From: Colletes latitarsis | Taxonomy: Eukaryota > Arthropoda > Insecta > Hymenoptera > Colletidae | Direction of reading: 5' to 3' | NCBI RefSeq assembly: GCF_051014445.1 | Contig: NC_135137.1 | Span: 33,791,501-33,855,500, forward strand | Length of the DNA: 64,000 nucleotides | Part shown: positions 48,341-62,210 of the stretch, in pieces | Position numbering within the stretch: the first letter of the stretch is position 1 | Layout of the letters: each line of letters starts with the position of its first letter | The notes under the pieces: model-generated | Told to the model about the DNA's origin: nothing | The model's database searches: none | Seen by the model: the letters and a program-made list of their open reading frames with translations, nothing else | Program-made: the position numbers and the translations under genes

Positions 48341-51300
48341 GGAGCATCGTATGTATAGTTTGAGCAGTTAGAGTGCATCATCGAGGCAGTGGCGTGGACG
48401 TTTCGGCGAAGATTTGCTCGACGTTGAGACCATAGTCTTCTAGAGTTCGTGGAAATAATTTTTCAAAGAAGCTAAATTATAGAATAATATGAAGGGTGGA
48501 TGCTGTATGACTGAAGATTGAAAGCTGTAATGCTCTATTGTTTGCAAAAATTGTGCTTTTAACCCTTCAGCTGTCTTTCTGCGATTCCTTTTAACTATAT
48601 AACACTTTAATACATAAGATTATTCATAGTAGCTTTTAACAATATATATACAGAAATAACACAGCTTAAGGGTTTAATCAATGGCTGACTAAATTCTGAG
48701 CAATCAAGGACTAAGCAGCGAAACGATATTAAGTTTTAACCTTCGATAACTCCGATAAACCAATACTCAAACTATCCCTCAACATTCCATCATGCCACTA
48801 TCCTTTTATATTTAGATTCTCACCAATTTCGATATTGCATTGCAAAGATCAGAACCCTGAGAAAATTCCCAATGAAAGGTGACTGGAGAGACGGCTTGGG
48901 GGTGGATTTTCCCGGGGAAAGTCGAATAGAGAAAATGAAAAAGACCTGTTCTGCGGTGTACACGGTCGGGGCCACGTCGTGTAGCTTGTGCTTGTAACGG
49001 TAAGCGTCGGAGGTGGATGAGAGAAGCAGCGGAGGATGAAGAGGAGGAGCAGGCCTGCCTTTGACTCGAAGTGGACCTGCTTGGCTAGTACAGGTATTTA
49101 CTAGGTGCCTGTGCTCCTCCCCCTCCCCCACCAGCCGGGGGCCCTGTACCTATGCCCCTCCGTTCGTGGCACGAACAGCGGTCGCATAGTTCAAGAATTC
49201 TTTCTCGCGATGCTGATGGACGTTGCCTGGTACCGTGGCCCCCAGAGGTCGCCACCTCCTTCGCGAGACCTGAGAACTTCCTCGGCGTCCCCGCGTTCTT
49301 CGAAAACCGCCGGATGCGCATTAATCAACTCGCTGGAAAACTGATACGTGTTAGCATTGGATTTGCATATCAATGACGGCGGCACTGAGAATCACAGAAA
49401 ACGGCGTGGCGCAGGTGTCTCTGGTAATATTGACAAATGATGCACGCGAACGAATAGGAATATCCCTGCGTTTATGCTCCAGCCTTTTGTCCTTTTGTCG
49501 CGAACTCGTCCTTTTATCCCTCGATGGAGAAACCGGAGGATTTGTTCAAAGGTCTAACCAGAGACGAGCGAAACTTCCATGGAATAATAGCTAACCGATA
49601 AGACTAACGTGTAGAAATTTATTCGCGACGCTCGTTCGATCAAACGTAATTTTACCATTCTGCAATTTAAATATTTTTGTAAAATTCATTTAACGCGAAG
49701 TTAAGTACTCCAAAACTGCTAGAAACCTCACCGATCAATGTTCTCTTGCGAAACTCTCTTTTATGACGAAGTAGCAGGTCCGGAATCAATTACATAATTT
49801 ATCGAAGCCCACGGTCATGCTCTCAGAGTTCTGTAACAGAATTCTCTAGGCACGGTTGTGTCACCGGCAACAATACTCTTATAAACCGTTCCTTCTAATT
49901 TTTGATTTATGAACCTTGACCGCGTTTAAAGAGAATGGAGGATTCAGAAATCTGTATACGAGACCGAAGAATTATTGCACCGTGGCGCTACCGATTCGCA
50001 GTCGTAAAGTTCGTGAACGTGTTCGTTGTTGGGAATGGCCGTCGCGTATGGATACGTGTCCAATGTCCGCGGTGTCGTTACTCGCCGAAGTACTGCTAAA
50101 TCACTCGCATATTGTTGCTCGCCTACGTCGAGGTCCGCGCTCGATCGGAAACGCGGTCGTCGACGAATCGTTCCTTCGTTCCTGCGCCATTGCATCGGTA
50201 TCAGAAACACGATAAATTCGTGTATTAATGATGCACCGGATATACCTGATTCGACGCAACAACCGGTGCACCTGCACGCTATTCGTGATATAAACTCCTG
50301 AAGGAGCGGAAATAGCAAGGGGGCGCGGGCAGGATGGAAATGGCGACGAAGTATGTACTTGGCGGCCGACTTGTTCCGTCGTCGGGTAATAAAATTAATA
50401 GGCGAGATAAGAGCTTGAAAAGTTGCAACAAATACAAAAGATATACGAGTTCAACCTTTCATTTAACGTTCGTACAAACAAACCAAGATAGATTTCCTAC
50501 GTTAAATTACTATAAATTGTAGAGACTACAAGCTTTCTTTTAAAATCACAATCGACACTTTGACTTTTCACTTTCGAATTCTCAAGCTGAAATGTTATAA
50601 ATTTGACAAATTTTAATTTACGTGGTTTGCAATTGTCTAAAATCAAAGCTTCGGTCTGACGGTCGACGCGTTAATCTGGAGCAACGGTTCTCGAAAACGG
50701 GCGATCTTTTCAACGGCATTACATAAATTCACGTCCAGTTTCTCCATGCCCGATGTATCATCCGCGGTTCCGCCGGGCCACGCAAAAACAACGCGGAATA
50801 AATTCTCGTCTCGACGTACGAAACGCGAGCATAAAAGAATAATTTCGCGCCCAGTATAATGCGGCCACCGCGCGCCTCGGAGCGTCCTGGACGAAGATTC
50901 GCGATTATCGTCCGCGTCAGCGTCCCCTCGCGGCATACACCCCCATAAAAATGGAAACACCGTACGCGGAAAGGGAGGCGGTAGGAGTTCAGCTCGGACG
51001 ACAACAGTTATCGGCGCGCCAAGTTGCTCGTAGAAGAAGTTATACGTCGTCGGTGGCTTCACGGTCGTCGATATCGAATGCGTCCTTTGTGCCATCGCGG
51101 AAAAATCGAAGGGGCGGCTGATCGACTCCCGTCGTTAAATTGCAAACTTGTAAGCGGAATCGCGTCTTCCCCGTACGCGTTCATCCGGCAGTTACGGTCG
51201 AGTTATCGTCCGTTCGTGCGAGTAAAGTGAGAGTATGCCCGTACGCTTTACTCTTGTCGTTATGCCTTACAAGGGGAATCCGCGAACTGTGGTCAGAGAT

Positions 51301-53417
51301 TTCTATTCATTCCTCTTTTTTATGTCCGGGGGAGGACGCAAGAATAAGCATCGAGGACGATATCTCTTCCGTTCTCGGGAAATAAATTCCCAAAACTTCA
51401 AATGTCCCTTGGAACTTTATGGTTTTTCCTCATTCCAAACTTCTGTTAAGACTAGGAATTAAATAAAAATAATATACGCCCTGAAAGAGCAAAAGAAATT
51501 TAGGTAACATTGATCCATCTGTATGTCTGTAATTTCTTTGAAAAATACAGCGTCGAAGCGAAAAGTGCGCCGCTCGAACGACGTTATTTGCCTCGAAGAG
51601 AGAAAATGCGAAGGTGAGGTTTTCTTAAAGCGCTGAACTCCGCGGAATTGCGGCGACGCTTGCCTAATCGAGGCTCGAAATTGTCTTCGAGGCGCTGGGG
51701 ACGCTTAAAAGTCAACGCGCGTCGTGACTGCTTTTCCCGCCTTTGCAGCAGGAACGCCGCGTTAATTGCTCGCCACCGATAAAACGCTTGTGCACTGCGG
51801 TGTTTTCGTTCCGACGAGTGTTCGCAGCTGGGAGTAAAAATCACGAAGTCGATCGTAAAGTTCGCGACCGGATTAAGACGACGGCGTAAAAGTAACGCGG
51901 GGGTGGTAGCGTTGCCAGCAGACGTATAAATCTCTATCGTTTAATTTACACGGATTTGCAATCGATTCTGCGATGAGGAATAATGGGTAAATTAAATGGC
52001 GAGTCTTGATGGTTTAGATGGCGATTACAGAGGCACTTTCACTATTCCGCTAATTGCTTCTAGAGATCAGTACCAAGGATCTACTGGACTACGAATTTTA
52101 TCGCATCTAAATTGTAATTTACAAAGAGATTCTATGCAATGTTGCTCGAAAGTTTCCACACAGGAAGAGGTTGCAGCAATTTTTCACCGTACCGCAATAA
52201 TTCAACCATCGATCGATCATCCGTATCGAGTCCGATGTAAATAATCGAAGAACGACGATTCTCCAATGAATTTTTGATTTATTACCGGCAGCGTTGGCAA
52301 CCATTATACGACTCGCTATTATACGCGACGACTTTAAAGAAATCGTTATCTGTAATCTGCGGACTTGTTTTAACCTCATTATTGTTGGTATGTGTTCGAT
52401 TAATATCTCTCGCTGGGAGCATTACCGATCAGATAGGCGTGGCTGAATATAATGCGCGGAACCTTTCATGGAAGCCGAGCACCTACGAACTCTGACCCGA
52501 AACGGATAATTCATAGATATTAATAAATTCTTGCAATTAATTCTCGACGCGGCGTAACCGATCGCTTATGTTTAAAGATAAAACATTAGCCACCCCACAT
52601 GTTCGCGAGCTAGACGCAATACCTCCATCTATCGTAAATCGTTCCGCGTTTCGATATCTATTAGCTCCGATAATTCTAATGTGTCCCATTACGAGCCTTA
52701 ATCTCGGCGTCTACTATAGTTTTGATTTAACCAGTACGCGTGGAAATTTTATGGAAATCGATTTATCAAAGTTTCGATGGAAATGAAATGTCTACAAACA
52801 TTTTTCTCGGCTTAACCCAACGCGAATCAACAAATCTCACGCGTCGCTGAGCACGAGGAAATTCTTCAACAAGCGATACTAATAGATTCTCGTCGGCGAA
52901 CCGGAGCGTGACTGCGTTAAAACGGACGCGGAATTCACTCATCCTCGTTGAACTCAATCAGACCACGTGATCCAAGACGCTTGGTATCGCTGACGACTCG
53001 TATACGAATCAAAATTAATAATTGATGAATTGTATTACTTTGTTTCTGACGAATGTAATGAAACGAAAAGTTTCTCGATTAAGTTTGAGTTTAATACGAT
53101 ATTCTAATGTTTGGAAATTGAGTTGCTCGTTACGCCAACAAACTTTCCATTCCTCACCCTCGAATCCAATAACTCGCGAGTCTTTTGCCAGCTGCTCTCC
53201 GAAACCGGGGTTAAAATCGAGGAACAGCTTTTCCACCCTTGGTCCCGCGCCTTAATCCAGAACCCAGGGGGATGATACCCAAATATACGAAATCCCTGAG
53301 TGATCTCTTCGAGGCAAAACCTGCGGAGTTCGCGCTCGAGATAACTGGCGCGATGGTCGCAGTCGACTAGACGAACGGTTACGAGCATAACCCGACCAAC
53401 CGAATACGTAATATAGT
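48341..53417. other. Long non-coding stretch
   Basis: No recognisable gene. The 150-codon minus-strand frame at 50643-51095 lies in CpG-rich DNA, overlaps another minus-strand frame, and resembles no family. AT-rich segments at 48430-48840, 50390-50650 and 51970-52800 are featureless. Confidence 0.5.
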
Positions 53418-53470
53418 CAGACCTCTATAACTCGAACTACTTTAAGTCGAAAGCCTCTATAAGTCGAAGC
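53418..53470 (+). mobile_element. Tigger/pogo-like transposon terminus (fragment)
   Basis: CAGACCTCTATAACTCGAAC resembles the terminal motif of Tigger/pogo elements, which typically begin CAG and carry repeated CTCTATAA-TCGAA units. Two such units are here, at 53422-53436 and 53454-53468, 32 bp apart, and a weaker one at 53861-53876. No transposase and no convincing opposite end was found; the AGCGAGGTATGA near 54399 is only a weak candidate. Confidence 0.45.
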
Positions 53471-56400
53471 TTTGTTCATTCCCCTTGGCAAATCCTGAAT
53501 AAATCAAAAAATAAACGGAAGCGAGCTCGAAGGTGCGCGCTGCAACTATGTATGTGGCCTTTGCATCTTGAATTTATACAAAAGTTCCTCAAACTTCATT
53601 TTCGTTTCGTCGAAAATGTTTGATCCCCACGGAGTAGTAAAACGGCGTTTTTAAAATAAAAAATCTGGATGTTTTGTTATTTAGAAAATATATTGGGAAA
53701 ATCAAAGAAGTAAAAAATTTTAGCAGATTTAGCTCCGGAAATAACATTTTCAGGCTCGATTCTATTTTTTGCAGTATTCAATATATTTCCTTTGTTTTAA
53801 GAGCTCGTAGAACCACAGAGTTCCACGGGACTCCGGTTTGAGAAGCACTGATATAAATTGATCTCTACAAATCGAAATACAATTCACCGATTTCTACCGT
53901 ACATCCTGATTGTCCGTGGAATTGTAATGGTCCAACCTCGATCGACCGTAATTTGTATCTGCTTTCTTTACATTGTGTTGCGTTGTGCTACATTTTGTTT
54001 CGTTGGTTCTTGTGGTAAGCCCTTCGAACCCCAATCGACGTAGCTACCAATCCTCTGTGGCAGTAAAAATTGATAATAGCATCGGTTTTGAAGAGCGTAG
54101 TACATCAAAGTGCAGCAAAATTACAGTCTTTCGTAAAACAATTTTATCAATGCCTATATCCGATTTGTTTTGAAAATGGATGTCACTCGAAAGTTCTACA
54201 TATCTCGTACCTTTTTCTTGGTAACTTGATATCATCATTGACACTCATCAAGATAAGTGTTGCATTATATTTAATAGTATAAATTATGTGTGCTTTTTAA
54301 TTTAAAAAATCGACTTGTTATAATCTATATTTTTGTTAGATTCTCTACGAAATCTATAACCCGAGATACGTTTAATTTTTCTCCAACTTTAATTTAGCGA
54401 GGTATGATCGTATCGCTCGCTGTGTGCGTGATTAACATAATTCGATGATTCAGCGTAACCAGCCGACTTATTTATCACCGACCGGACCGTTTTCACTTTG
54501 GAACGGTCGACTGTGTCGGCCAAATACACCAACTTTCGGGACATTAGGCACATTATTACGCGACGGAACCAGCCACCAAAAACCGGGATAGATAATATAT
54601 CGTCTCTCGTGGGGACCGTGGCTCCTTAATGTAGGATGGGATAATGTATGCCGAATATTGCTTCCAGGTGAGGCAGGAGCGTCGCAGAGGGAGGGGCACG
54701 GGGGGTGGCGCGAGTTATTTATTGATTTATGCGAAGAATCACGTTCGAAAGCGTCTTGTTGAGCGCTAAGGTACTTTTTTCGGTCGGTAGTCCGTTTCTC
54801 TTCCACCGTCCGCGTCGATTTCGTCCTTTTCGCTGGTTCCTTCGCACAAATGCAAATAAATTACACTTTAGTGCCTATTCCGCGGCGTGTGAGGCCCACT
54901 CGCGAACCCGAGGGGTAGTTGGAGATAAAAGAAGCAGCTAAAGACTCTTGGACTCTTGGAAAATACAGTTTACTTAAATTCAAATTTTTTTCTTTTACTA
55001 ATAAATTAATTTGAAGTTCGTATTTCCTAATCGTATGTTATATTTACGTCGCATGAATAATTAATATCATTTCCAAAAGTTAATAGCCTCTTGCATGCGT
55101 GTACAGACACCATCGTTTTAATAAATTGTGCTTTTCTCCTGAGCGCGTATTAAATTCAATAAATTCGGGCTCCGGAGAGTCCCTCATCAGGATCGAAATG
55201 TTAATCGTAATTTATTGTACAATTCGTTCGAAACTAATGTCGCTAATCCTCTCATAATGATCAGCGAAGATGACCCAAAAATGTTAATCGAAACCGTTAT
55301 GAATATATTTACAAACTAAGTGATTGCCTGAATCGATGGAAAGACTATTAAATTGGAATCTAGAAATTTTATCGATACGACGAAGTTGTAAAACGGAATA
55401 TACATATATAACAATCGATCGAACGTTCGTATCGGGCACGCTGGGAACAACGTATCAAATGTGTCGGCTAAAATAAATTAAAGATATATTTACAAAGATT
55501 AAAAATAACGAAATGGTACTGATATTTTCAAACAATTATTTTTGATGACTCAAAATACTATAAATTAGTAAACAAAATAATTCTGACCAGCTAGATCGAC
55601 CAAGTACCCCAATTCTGGGACGTTCGACCACTATGGCGCCAAGTCGGCGACGTTTTGGAATTATTATGCTCGTCGCCTGTATCGTGCCGCTTCCTGGCCA
55701 CGTGTGAGCACACCAACTCTCGTGTACATTTCTCGTTTTCTTCGTTTGCTTTTCCACCTTTCCTCGTCACCCCCTGTCCCTCCTCTTTTCGTGTTTCCCC
55801 ACGGTTCTTTGTTCGACCGCGTTCCACACGCATACGAATCGTGGTTAGCGGTTTGCTTCGCTGCTTGGTCCCCCGAATGTTCGTCCATTCTATGACGGAA
55901 GTCCCAATGCTCGAGAAATTGAAAGGGGAAGGTGCTCTGGGCCTTATTAATCACGCTATATGCACAGCACAGTGACAATTTCCGATCTTCCGTTTTGTAA
56001 AACGTCTGTTCGCGCCCGTAGAAATCGACAACGCATGTCTAGGCGTTGATGTCGGTACGTCGAACGAGCTGACGCCTCTAATGAGTCTTTTACATCGGAT
56101 ATACATGTAACCCTTAATATATTCAAATGTCCGATCGCGTACGAAAAAGTGAAAGCCGTCAACGAGAATGTACGATACAGGCGAGCCGCCATTATGCTAA
56201 AGGATGTAAATGTCAATCGTTAACGAAAGAGACAGGCGTACAAGAGTAACGTTAAATGGCTGAAAAATTTCAGACTCCTCGTAATAAAATACAACGCGAC
56301 GAGAGTGAGACGTCTCACGGTTTGAAGGCTGTCGCTGAAAATAGTGGCAAGAAAGACGCTTCTTTGGTAATCGTTTAAACGCGCGCCTGTACTTTGCGCC

Positions 56401-57895
56401 GTTGAAAAGGAGGAGGCATCAATTTCCTATTTAGACTCGTGTTTATCGGATAATTACGTCAGATGTATTCCGATACGAGCGTTATTTATCGATTACGCCA
56501 ACGCGATTCCACAGTTTTTACTATATATAACGAGTCCCAGGGTTTGGAACTTCGAAAACAAAAATTTAACCTAGGTTTCTAGAGGCTATTGCGCCAAGAG
56601 TAGAATCGTAAATTATAAATGATTGTTATTAACGTATTGTTGCATGACAGAACGAGAGCCAGATAATTGAGACGATACTCGATGGGAAATAAAGACGAAC
56701 TACGCTGCGTTCACGCTGAAAGACGCACCGAGTCACTTCTGGTATAATTGATCACGTCTAAACCAATATTTCCTTTCTTTCTTTTATCGATTAAGCTGGT
56801 ATTTACAATCAGCAAAGTATAATTGCAATAAGTAAATTGGATGACGGGCTGTGTCTTAGAGGGGGAAGTCATCCATCAATGTCGCTCCCCTCCACCGGTG
56901 CAGCTATGCAGTTTGATGTTCACCAGGTGTTGGAAGTTGATCTGCGAGGCATTTTCGCTATAGTCTCCACGCGGCCAGGTGGCTGTTTGCACGATGTGGA
57001 ATCTTATATCGGTAGATTTTGACATAAACCGACATTACAGCTGCTTGACATTCTTTTACTAAACTTACGTTGCTCGATTTAACCCTCCATGTCCAAGTTA
57101 CTCTTTCGATTTCTGAGGGGCCCCGCGTGCACCTGACTAACCCAGCTCCGTCGTCAAGAAATTTTCGACGTCACCTGTGCGGTGCACGTCGAATGGGGGC
57201 CGTCGTCGAGGCGGCAGTAACGTGGGTCAAGGAGCGGAATGGAAAACAGGCCGATGGGACGAAGGGTTGTCACAGACAGGTAACGCTATTACGCGTATCT
57301 GCTTTACGCACGTGTCCGGAGACCCGTTGGGGTGGCGTTCTAGAGTTCTATTCCCACCCTGGAAGTACGACGCGCTCCGCTGGCGTAGGTGAAACCCACG
57401 CAGAACCGTGGAAAAAGTATCGCGGAGAGCAAGTAACCATGGGGAGCAAGTCGGCGTTGCGAGTAAGTATCGGTTGCACCGTAGGTACAGAGGGGCTTCC
57501 CTCGACTCGGCTCACTGGGCTATTCTAGACTCTCCGCGTCGGTGGTTTTTTTCATGCCTTTATGCCTTGTGGCTTATGGCTCATGCCTTATGCTATCCCG
57601 GTCGAACGGCACCTACCGTGCGGGAAATACTCGCTTCCCCTTTTGCGGCAGGCGACGGTCCACCGGTCACGCGATCCGCCGACGTGTTTCGCGCGGCAAA
57701 AACCGTTTTGTTCACCCTTTATTGCCTTATTCGAGACGTGAGAAACACCGTGACGCGACAGCTACAATGTCCTCGGGACTCGAAACGATCGCTTGGAAAC
57801 GAGGGATGAACCTTTCCCTTCAATTTTATTCTATGCTTGCTGAACGATGGATTACATATTTATTACATGTCTCTACAATTTTAGAAATATGAACG
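53471..57895. other. Long non-coding stretch
   Basis: No gene is supported. A short similarity links 54518-54542 and 55598-55621 (CCAA-TAC-CCAA-TTC-GGGAC pattern). The 152-codon frame at 57070-57528, in CpG-rich DNA, contains GCGAGTAAGTAT at 57460, a good-looking splice donor, but its protein matches no family. Overlapping frames at 55591-55978 are low-complexity. Confidence 0.5.
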
Positions 57896-58045
57896 ATTAT
57901 AAATTAAGATCAATAAGACCACCTTAGCAGGCCCTCTCTCAGGCATTGGTCGAGGAATGAATATTATAGGAATAGGAGGTCAGTCGAACACTTGTGAGAG
58001 AGTTACAGGTTGAGTGCCCCTCTGAAGAACAGATGGCAGAACGAG
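57896..58045 (-). repeat. Dispersed diverged repeat, copy Q
   Basis: Reverse complement shares AGAGGGGC, CTCTCACAAG, CATTCCTCGAC and GGCCTGCTA in order with 33345-33500. It is in inverted orientation relative to that copy, 24.5 kb away. The family is unknown to me. Confidence 0.5.
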
Positions 58046-61000
58046 TTTAGCCCAAACAAATTTCAATAATACACTATTTAAATTCAAACCTACCTTCAAA
58101 TTTCAATGCAATCATTTCTATACGTCAGATGCATTATTTCGAAGTTTCGCAAATATCGAATCGTCAATGCGGGCACGGAAAATATTACCGTCCCGAGACC
58201 CCGTCGAAGGTTAATTCGCTACCGCATAAATCAGTCAATTCCGTAGGCGCGAAGCGCCCGAGGGGACGATAGACGGTCCGGAAGAATCCCATCTTCGACC
58301 ATCAGGCGTCCAGTCGCGCGAATCTTCGGTCGCCGGGTACGAGAAAAACAATTTATTCATGCGAGGTGTCCCGCGGTAATTCCGCGGCGCGTCGCAAGGC
58401 AAAATCGGCGACACCGTGACGCGCAAAGAGAATCGGACGGAGGTAAAGTTAATGAAATGCAAACGAGCGTCGGAAGCGGCTGGTTACACAGCGGTGGGGG
58501 TTGCGTAAAGCACGGACCCGGTCCGGTAACAAGCGCAAAATAAACGCGCGGGCAAACACGACGCGTGGTACGCCGCGAATAAAATAGTTTGGCGCTTCGG
58601 CGGACCCGATCACGCAGGAGGAGGGTGGACCAGGAGGCGAAAGAGACGGCGGAGAATCGCGGGAGAAAATTAATAGGTGGATATTTATTAAATCGAACAC
58701 CCGACGGTCGCGACCGAGTGAATCGGTATTTGTCCATTGTCTGGCCGATTTAATTGCAAACATCAATATGTTTTATTTGCCGTCTAACTCCCTCATCCTT
58801 TCACCCACAAACCCCCCTCGATTCTCTTCGTTCCTCTATCCCCGGTCGTGTTCTCTCGCTCCCCGTTGCGGTCTCCTCGGTGATTTTTTCGCCCACCCTG
58901 CCCCGCGGACCCGCTCTTTTTCGGGTATAACCGGTCGAAAATTTAGCGCGGCTGTTTGGCCCGGTCAAACATTTGTCCGCGCGCGTTTGTCGCCGTATTC
59001 TCGGCCAAGTGAGTGGTCGGGTTTTTGGTTCGCCGCTCGTTAAACTAATAAATCGTCATTGTCGACGTTATTATTTCCACGATTTTCTTTATTTTCTCGC
59101 GTTGGCTTCATTTTGCTCTGGAATGTTTGACTTGGCTGTTTCGAAAACCAAAAAGGAAACTTTGTTTCCTCCATTTTTCGTCGCGTGTGAAATCTTCGAG
59201 TGAATTGGGCCTTAAATACGAGCCAGGAATTCGCCTCGATATCACAAGGAATGAGTTCAACGCTCCGAGCACGATGCTCTCCTGTGGATTAAACATTCGC
59301 GAGAAATAAAGTATTCCATGTACACAGGATTAAACGTCGGTGGCCGTTTATTTATCGTTTCGACGACGTTGACAACCCGAGACTGTTAATAGTGCCGTCT
59401 GTAGTTTAATTAAATTTTCAGCCGTCTTCGTCTTTCATCGCAGCCCGTTCTCTTTCCGTCGTTCTACTTTTCGCGCATCTTGTTTCAAAGATTTTCTCAT
59501 TGCGAGACGTCCCGTCTTAGTTTTCCGGAAGATATGCCTCGCGTTACGAAAACGATCCTTTGGAGCTTTTCATCTCCGATAATTAATTATTCAAGCAGCC
59601 CCGTCGAGTGTGTGCGGGTGCATGTCGCCAGGAAAGCGTAGTCTCCTTCAGCAGCCTTTGAATCACTTTGTCGAGAGACGCTTCTAAATTATTGTTGGTT
59701 GTGAATTCCCCAAGATTTCGTTCTTGAAATAAATCTTATCCTCGTAAATTGATGATTTATTACTCCTCCTGCTATTTATTAGTTTCGAATTGCACATTAA
59801 AATAAACTTATTCTGTAAAGACTAAAGAAAATTAAGCTACTATTTAGTCAGGAGTGTTGAAAGACATAAATTAGTCATTTGGAGATACAACAAAAAATTA
59901 ATTACTCGCAACCCTTTCACCCAAAATTAAATATACTGTCTAATATTATTGTAAACGAACATAGCATCGAAGAAAGTTTTATACTCGAAGATTTGTCTAA
60001 AGTCAGCGATAAGTTGCAAACTTTCTAAGAAGTATGTAGATTCGCGATCGTATAAACTTCCTCGGCGTTAAGGTCATGCTAGATTTTCTTTTCCCCGGGG
60101 AAAGTTCTAATACGATCCTTGGTTTCTTATCCTCGACAATGGACTATTCGCGCGTATCTTCGCGTCAATTTCATTTCGAACTTATGTAAAACGCTCACCG
60201 ACAAATTATGAAATTTCAGTGTCACGCTGTTCCCGCGCGTATCGCGAGCACTGTAATTTCCACCTCCGAACTAATTACAATTTCGTTTCACTGCCGTGAA
60301 TTATGCACGGCCCGTGCAACGCGAAACGTAGGACACGTCGAATTATGTATTAACGAGCAAATCTAAAAAGATTTTTAGATTTTAAAGAGCCCAACCGTTT
60401 GACTTCGCTTCATGAAATTCTAATGGGCGCAATTCATCAGCGTAATAAGTGAGATATTAATTAACCCTCTGAAAATGAAATTCATTCTTTCCCGTCGAAA
60501 ATGAAGTTAATCCGCTTTAAAGTAAATGGAAGCTCAGGAAAGAATGGAACGCGAGCCGGAGAAATTGTTCATTTCGTCGACGATCCGTAAAAATCATTGT
60601 TTTAGACTTATAGTAGAAATAAATTATTATTATTAAGTCGAGCTCAATGGTCTTTGGGTATAGATATGCATTCTACAAAAACGTAATTAAGGAATAATAA
60701 AACTGCAAATTTGAATCGTAAAAGATATGCAACGACCATCGACAATTTACGTTGCGATAAACTCAACAAATAAATAAATGATTCATGGTTTTCTTCTCCG
60801 GGGAAATGTGACCAGATTGGTTATTATTACACTATTTTTGATGTACAGAGAATTAAATGGAAACTAGTGAACAAATAAAAGAACGTCGAAATGGTCTCGT
60901 TAAAACACAGATTGTTATTAGAGATTCGATATTTTACGTATGTCGTAAAATCTTCGTGTGGGAACAGAAATGAAACGGATATAAATATAAAGATTTCAAT

Positions 61001-61796
61001 TTCTCTTTAACTATAGTCCTCGATATGTGAAAATCAACCTCTCACGACCAGATCGGTGTCAAATAGAAATTATGAACGGGAGTTAGGCCAGTTTGCAACA
61101 GTCTCCGATAAGAAAGTGATTTCACGCGCGCTTAATTCGCTCGGAAACAGACGCGTACGTCGATCTAATAACGACGGCGGTCTTCGACGCGAACATGTAG
61201 CCTCTAAAAAGGTTGGTTCTCTTAAAAAGGACCATTCTGGTTCGCGATTCGACGTGTGTGCTTGCGGAAACTTGGAGCTGACGTGTCGTAGCGCGGCACG
61301 AGTGCATTTTTCCACGTCCACGGGCACGAGATTACACGAGAAAACTCTCGGTCCCGAGCATTGACAGGTGGCTTGCAGCCTGTTCTATCAGATTTTCTTG
61401 CACAACTGACGTGTAATTTTCACGGTAATTTCCTACGATTACACCTACCGACACCTTTCACTCCCACAGAAACGCTTTCCTCCGCCTCCACGCAGACTCC
61501 ATCGAACGCCGTCAAATCGTTCGAAGGTGACTCGACATCCACCGAGAATCGATATTCATTGTTTCGAAACTGTACCGATTCGATTCGTTTTGCTCGTATT
61601 TTTTCAGCCACGATGTTATGAATGAAACAAATCGCTGATTCGTAAATGGTGGTGCACTTACGCGTATAATTGTGGTCATTATATTTCGACAGTTTTATCT
61701 ACTAAGCAAATTTGATATGATTCTAAATATGTCAGATATGAATACGACTATGATTCCTCAGGAATCTTGATTTCCGAAGTATTATTGCGGTTTGTA
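58046..61796. other. Non-coding stretch
   Basis: CpG-rich from 58150 to 59060, with a pyrimidine-rich plus strand at 58780-58920, then AT-rich to about 61050. A 126-codon minus-strand frame at 58357-58737 is low-complexity and overlaps others. Nothing recognisable. Confidence 0.5.
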
Positions 61797-61800
61797 GAAG

Positions 61801-62210
61801 TTTCAAATCACGGTTCCATCTAGGTTGTACGATGCTTGTACTACGATTGAGCGATTCGTGAAAAGGGTTCATCGATATCTGTTGTGGAAGAAATGTACTA
61901 CACTAGCAAGACAACTTTTATTTATGGCGGAAGTTTCGAAGCAGAACTTCGGAATTGCAGAGATGTTTTCACGAAGTTTAAAGAAGCAAATTTTGTTATG
62001 AATTCAAGGAAATGTTTCCTCTTCGAGAAAGAAGTCATCTATCTTGGACGCGTTGCTCCGCCAGAAGGAGCGAGAATGTAGCAGAAGTTTCTACTGTTAC
62101 AGAATTAATCCCTTCCTGAGGACAAGAGTCGATTAAAAAGCTCAACGAGAACGCGATGCATCATACTCCCATCGTATTGTTGAAGATTTGCGAGAAACTT
62201 TTCGAAATTT
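61801..62210 (+). pseudogene. Decayed Ty3/gypsy-type reverse transcriptase fragment
   Basis: The reverse transcriptase of LTR retrotransposons copies element RNA into DNA. One frame from 61801 reads FQITVPSRLYDACTTIERF followed by LLWKK, matching the region just before the catalytic YxDD. A frameshift near 61893-61905 moves the match to a second frame with FIYGGSFEAELRN, EANFVMNSRKCFLFEKEV and YLGRVAPPEG. After a stop at 62079-62081 the same frame still shows PEDKSRLKSS and RFARNFSKF (62184-62210), which mark the end of the domain and the connection toward RNase H. The YxDD itself is destroyed. No LTRs, protease, RNase H or integrase were found nearby. The order and spacing make the family assignment solid; the element is dead. 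Confidence 0.82.

Noticed and set aside
50643..51095. A 150-codon minus-strand open frame.
   Set aside because: No domain or conserved motif recognised, and an alternative minus-strand frame of 91 codons overlaps it.
53907..53926. TGATTGTCC, the seed region of miR-219.
   Set aside because: Nine bases only, the remainder does not match, and no precursor hairpin is seen.
57070..57528. A 152-codon open frame followed by a good-looking splice donor (GCGAGTAAGTAT).
   Set aside because: The protein matches no family, overlaps other open frames, and lies in CpG-rich stop-poor DNA; one donor-like site is expected by chance in 64 kb.
58231..58245. TCAATTCCGTAG at the start of the insect microRNA miR-932 sequence.
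   Set aside because: Only the first 12 bases agree; the rest of the highly conserved mature sequence differs and no matching hairpin arm is present.
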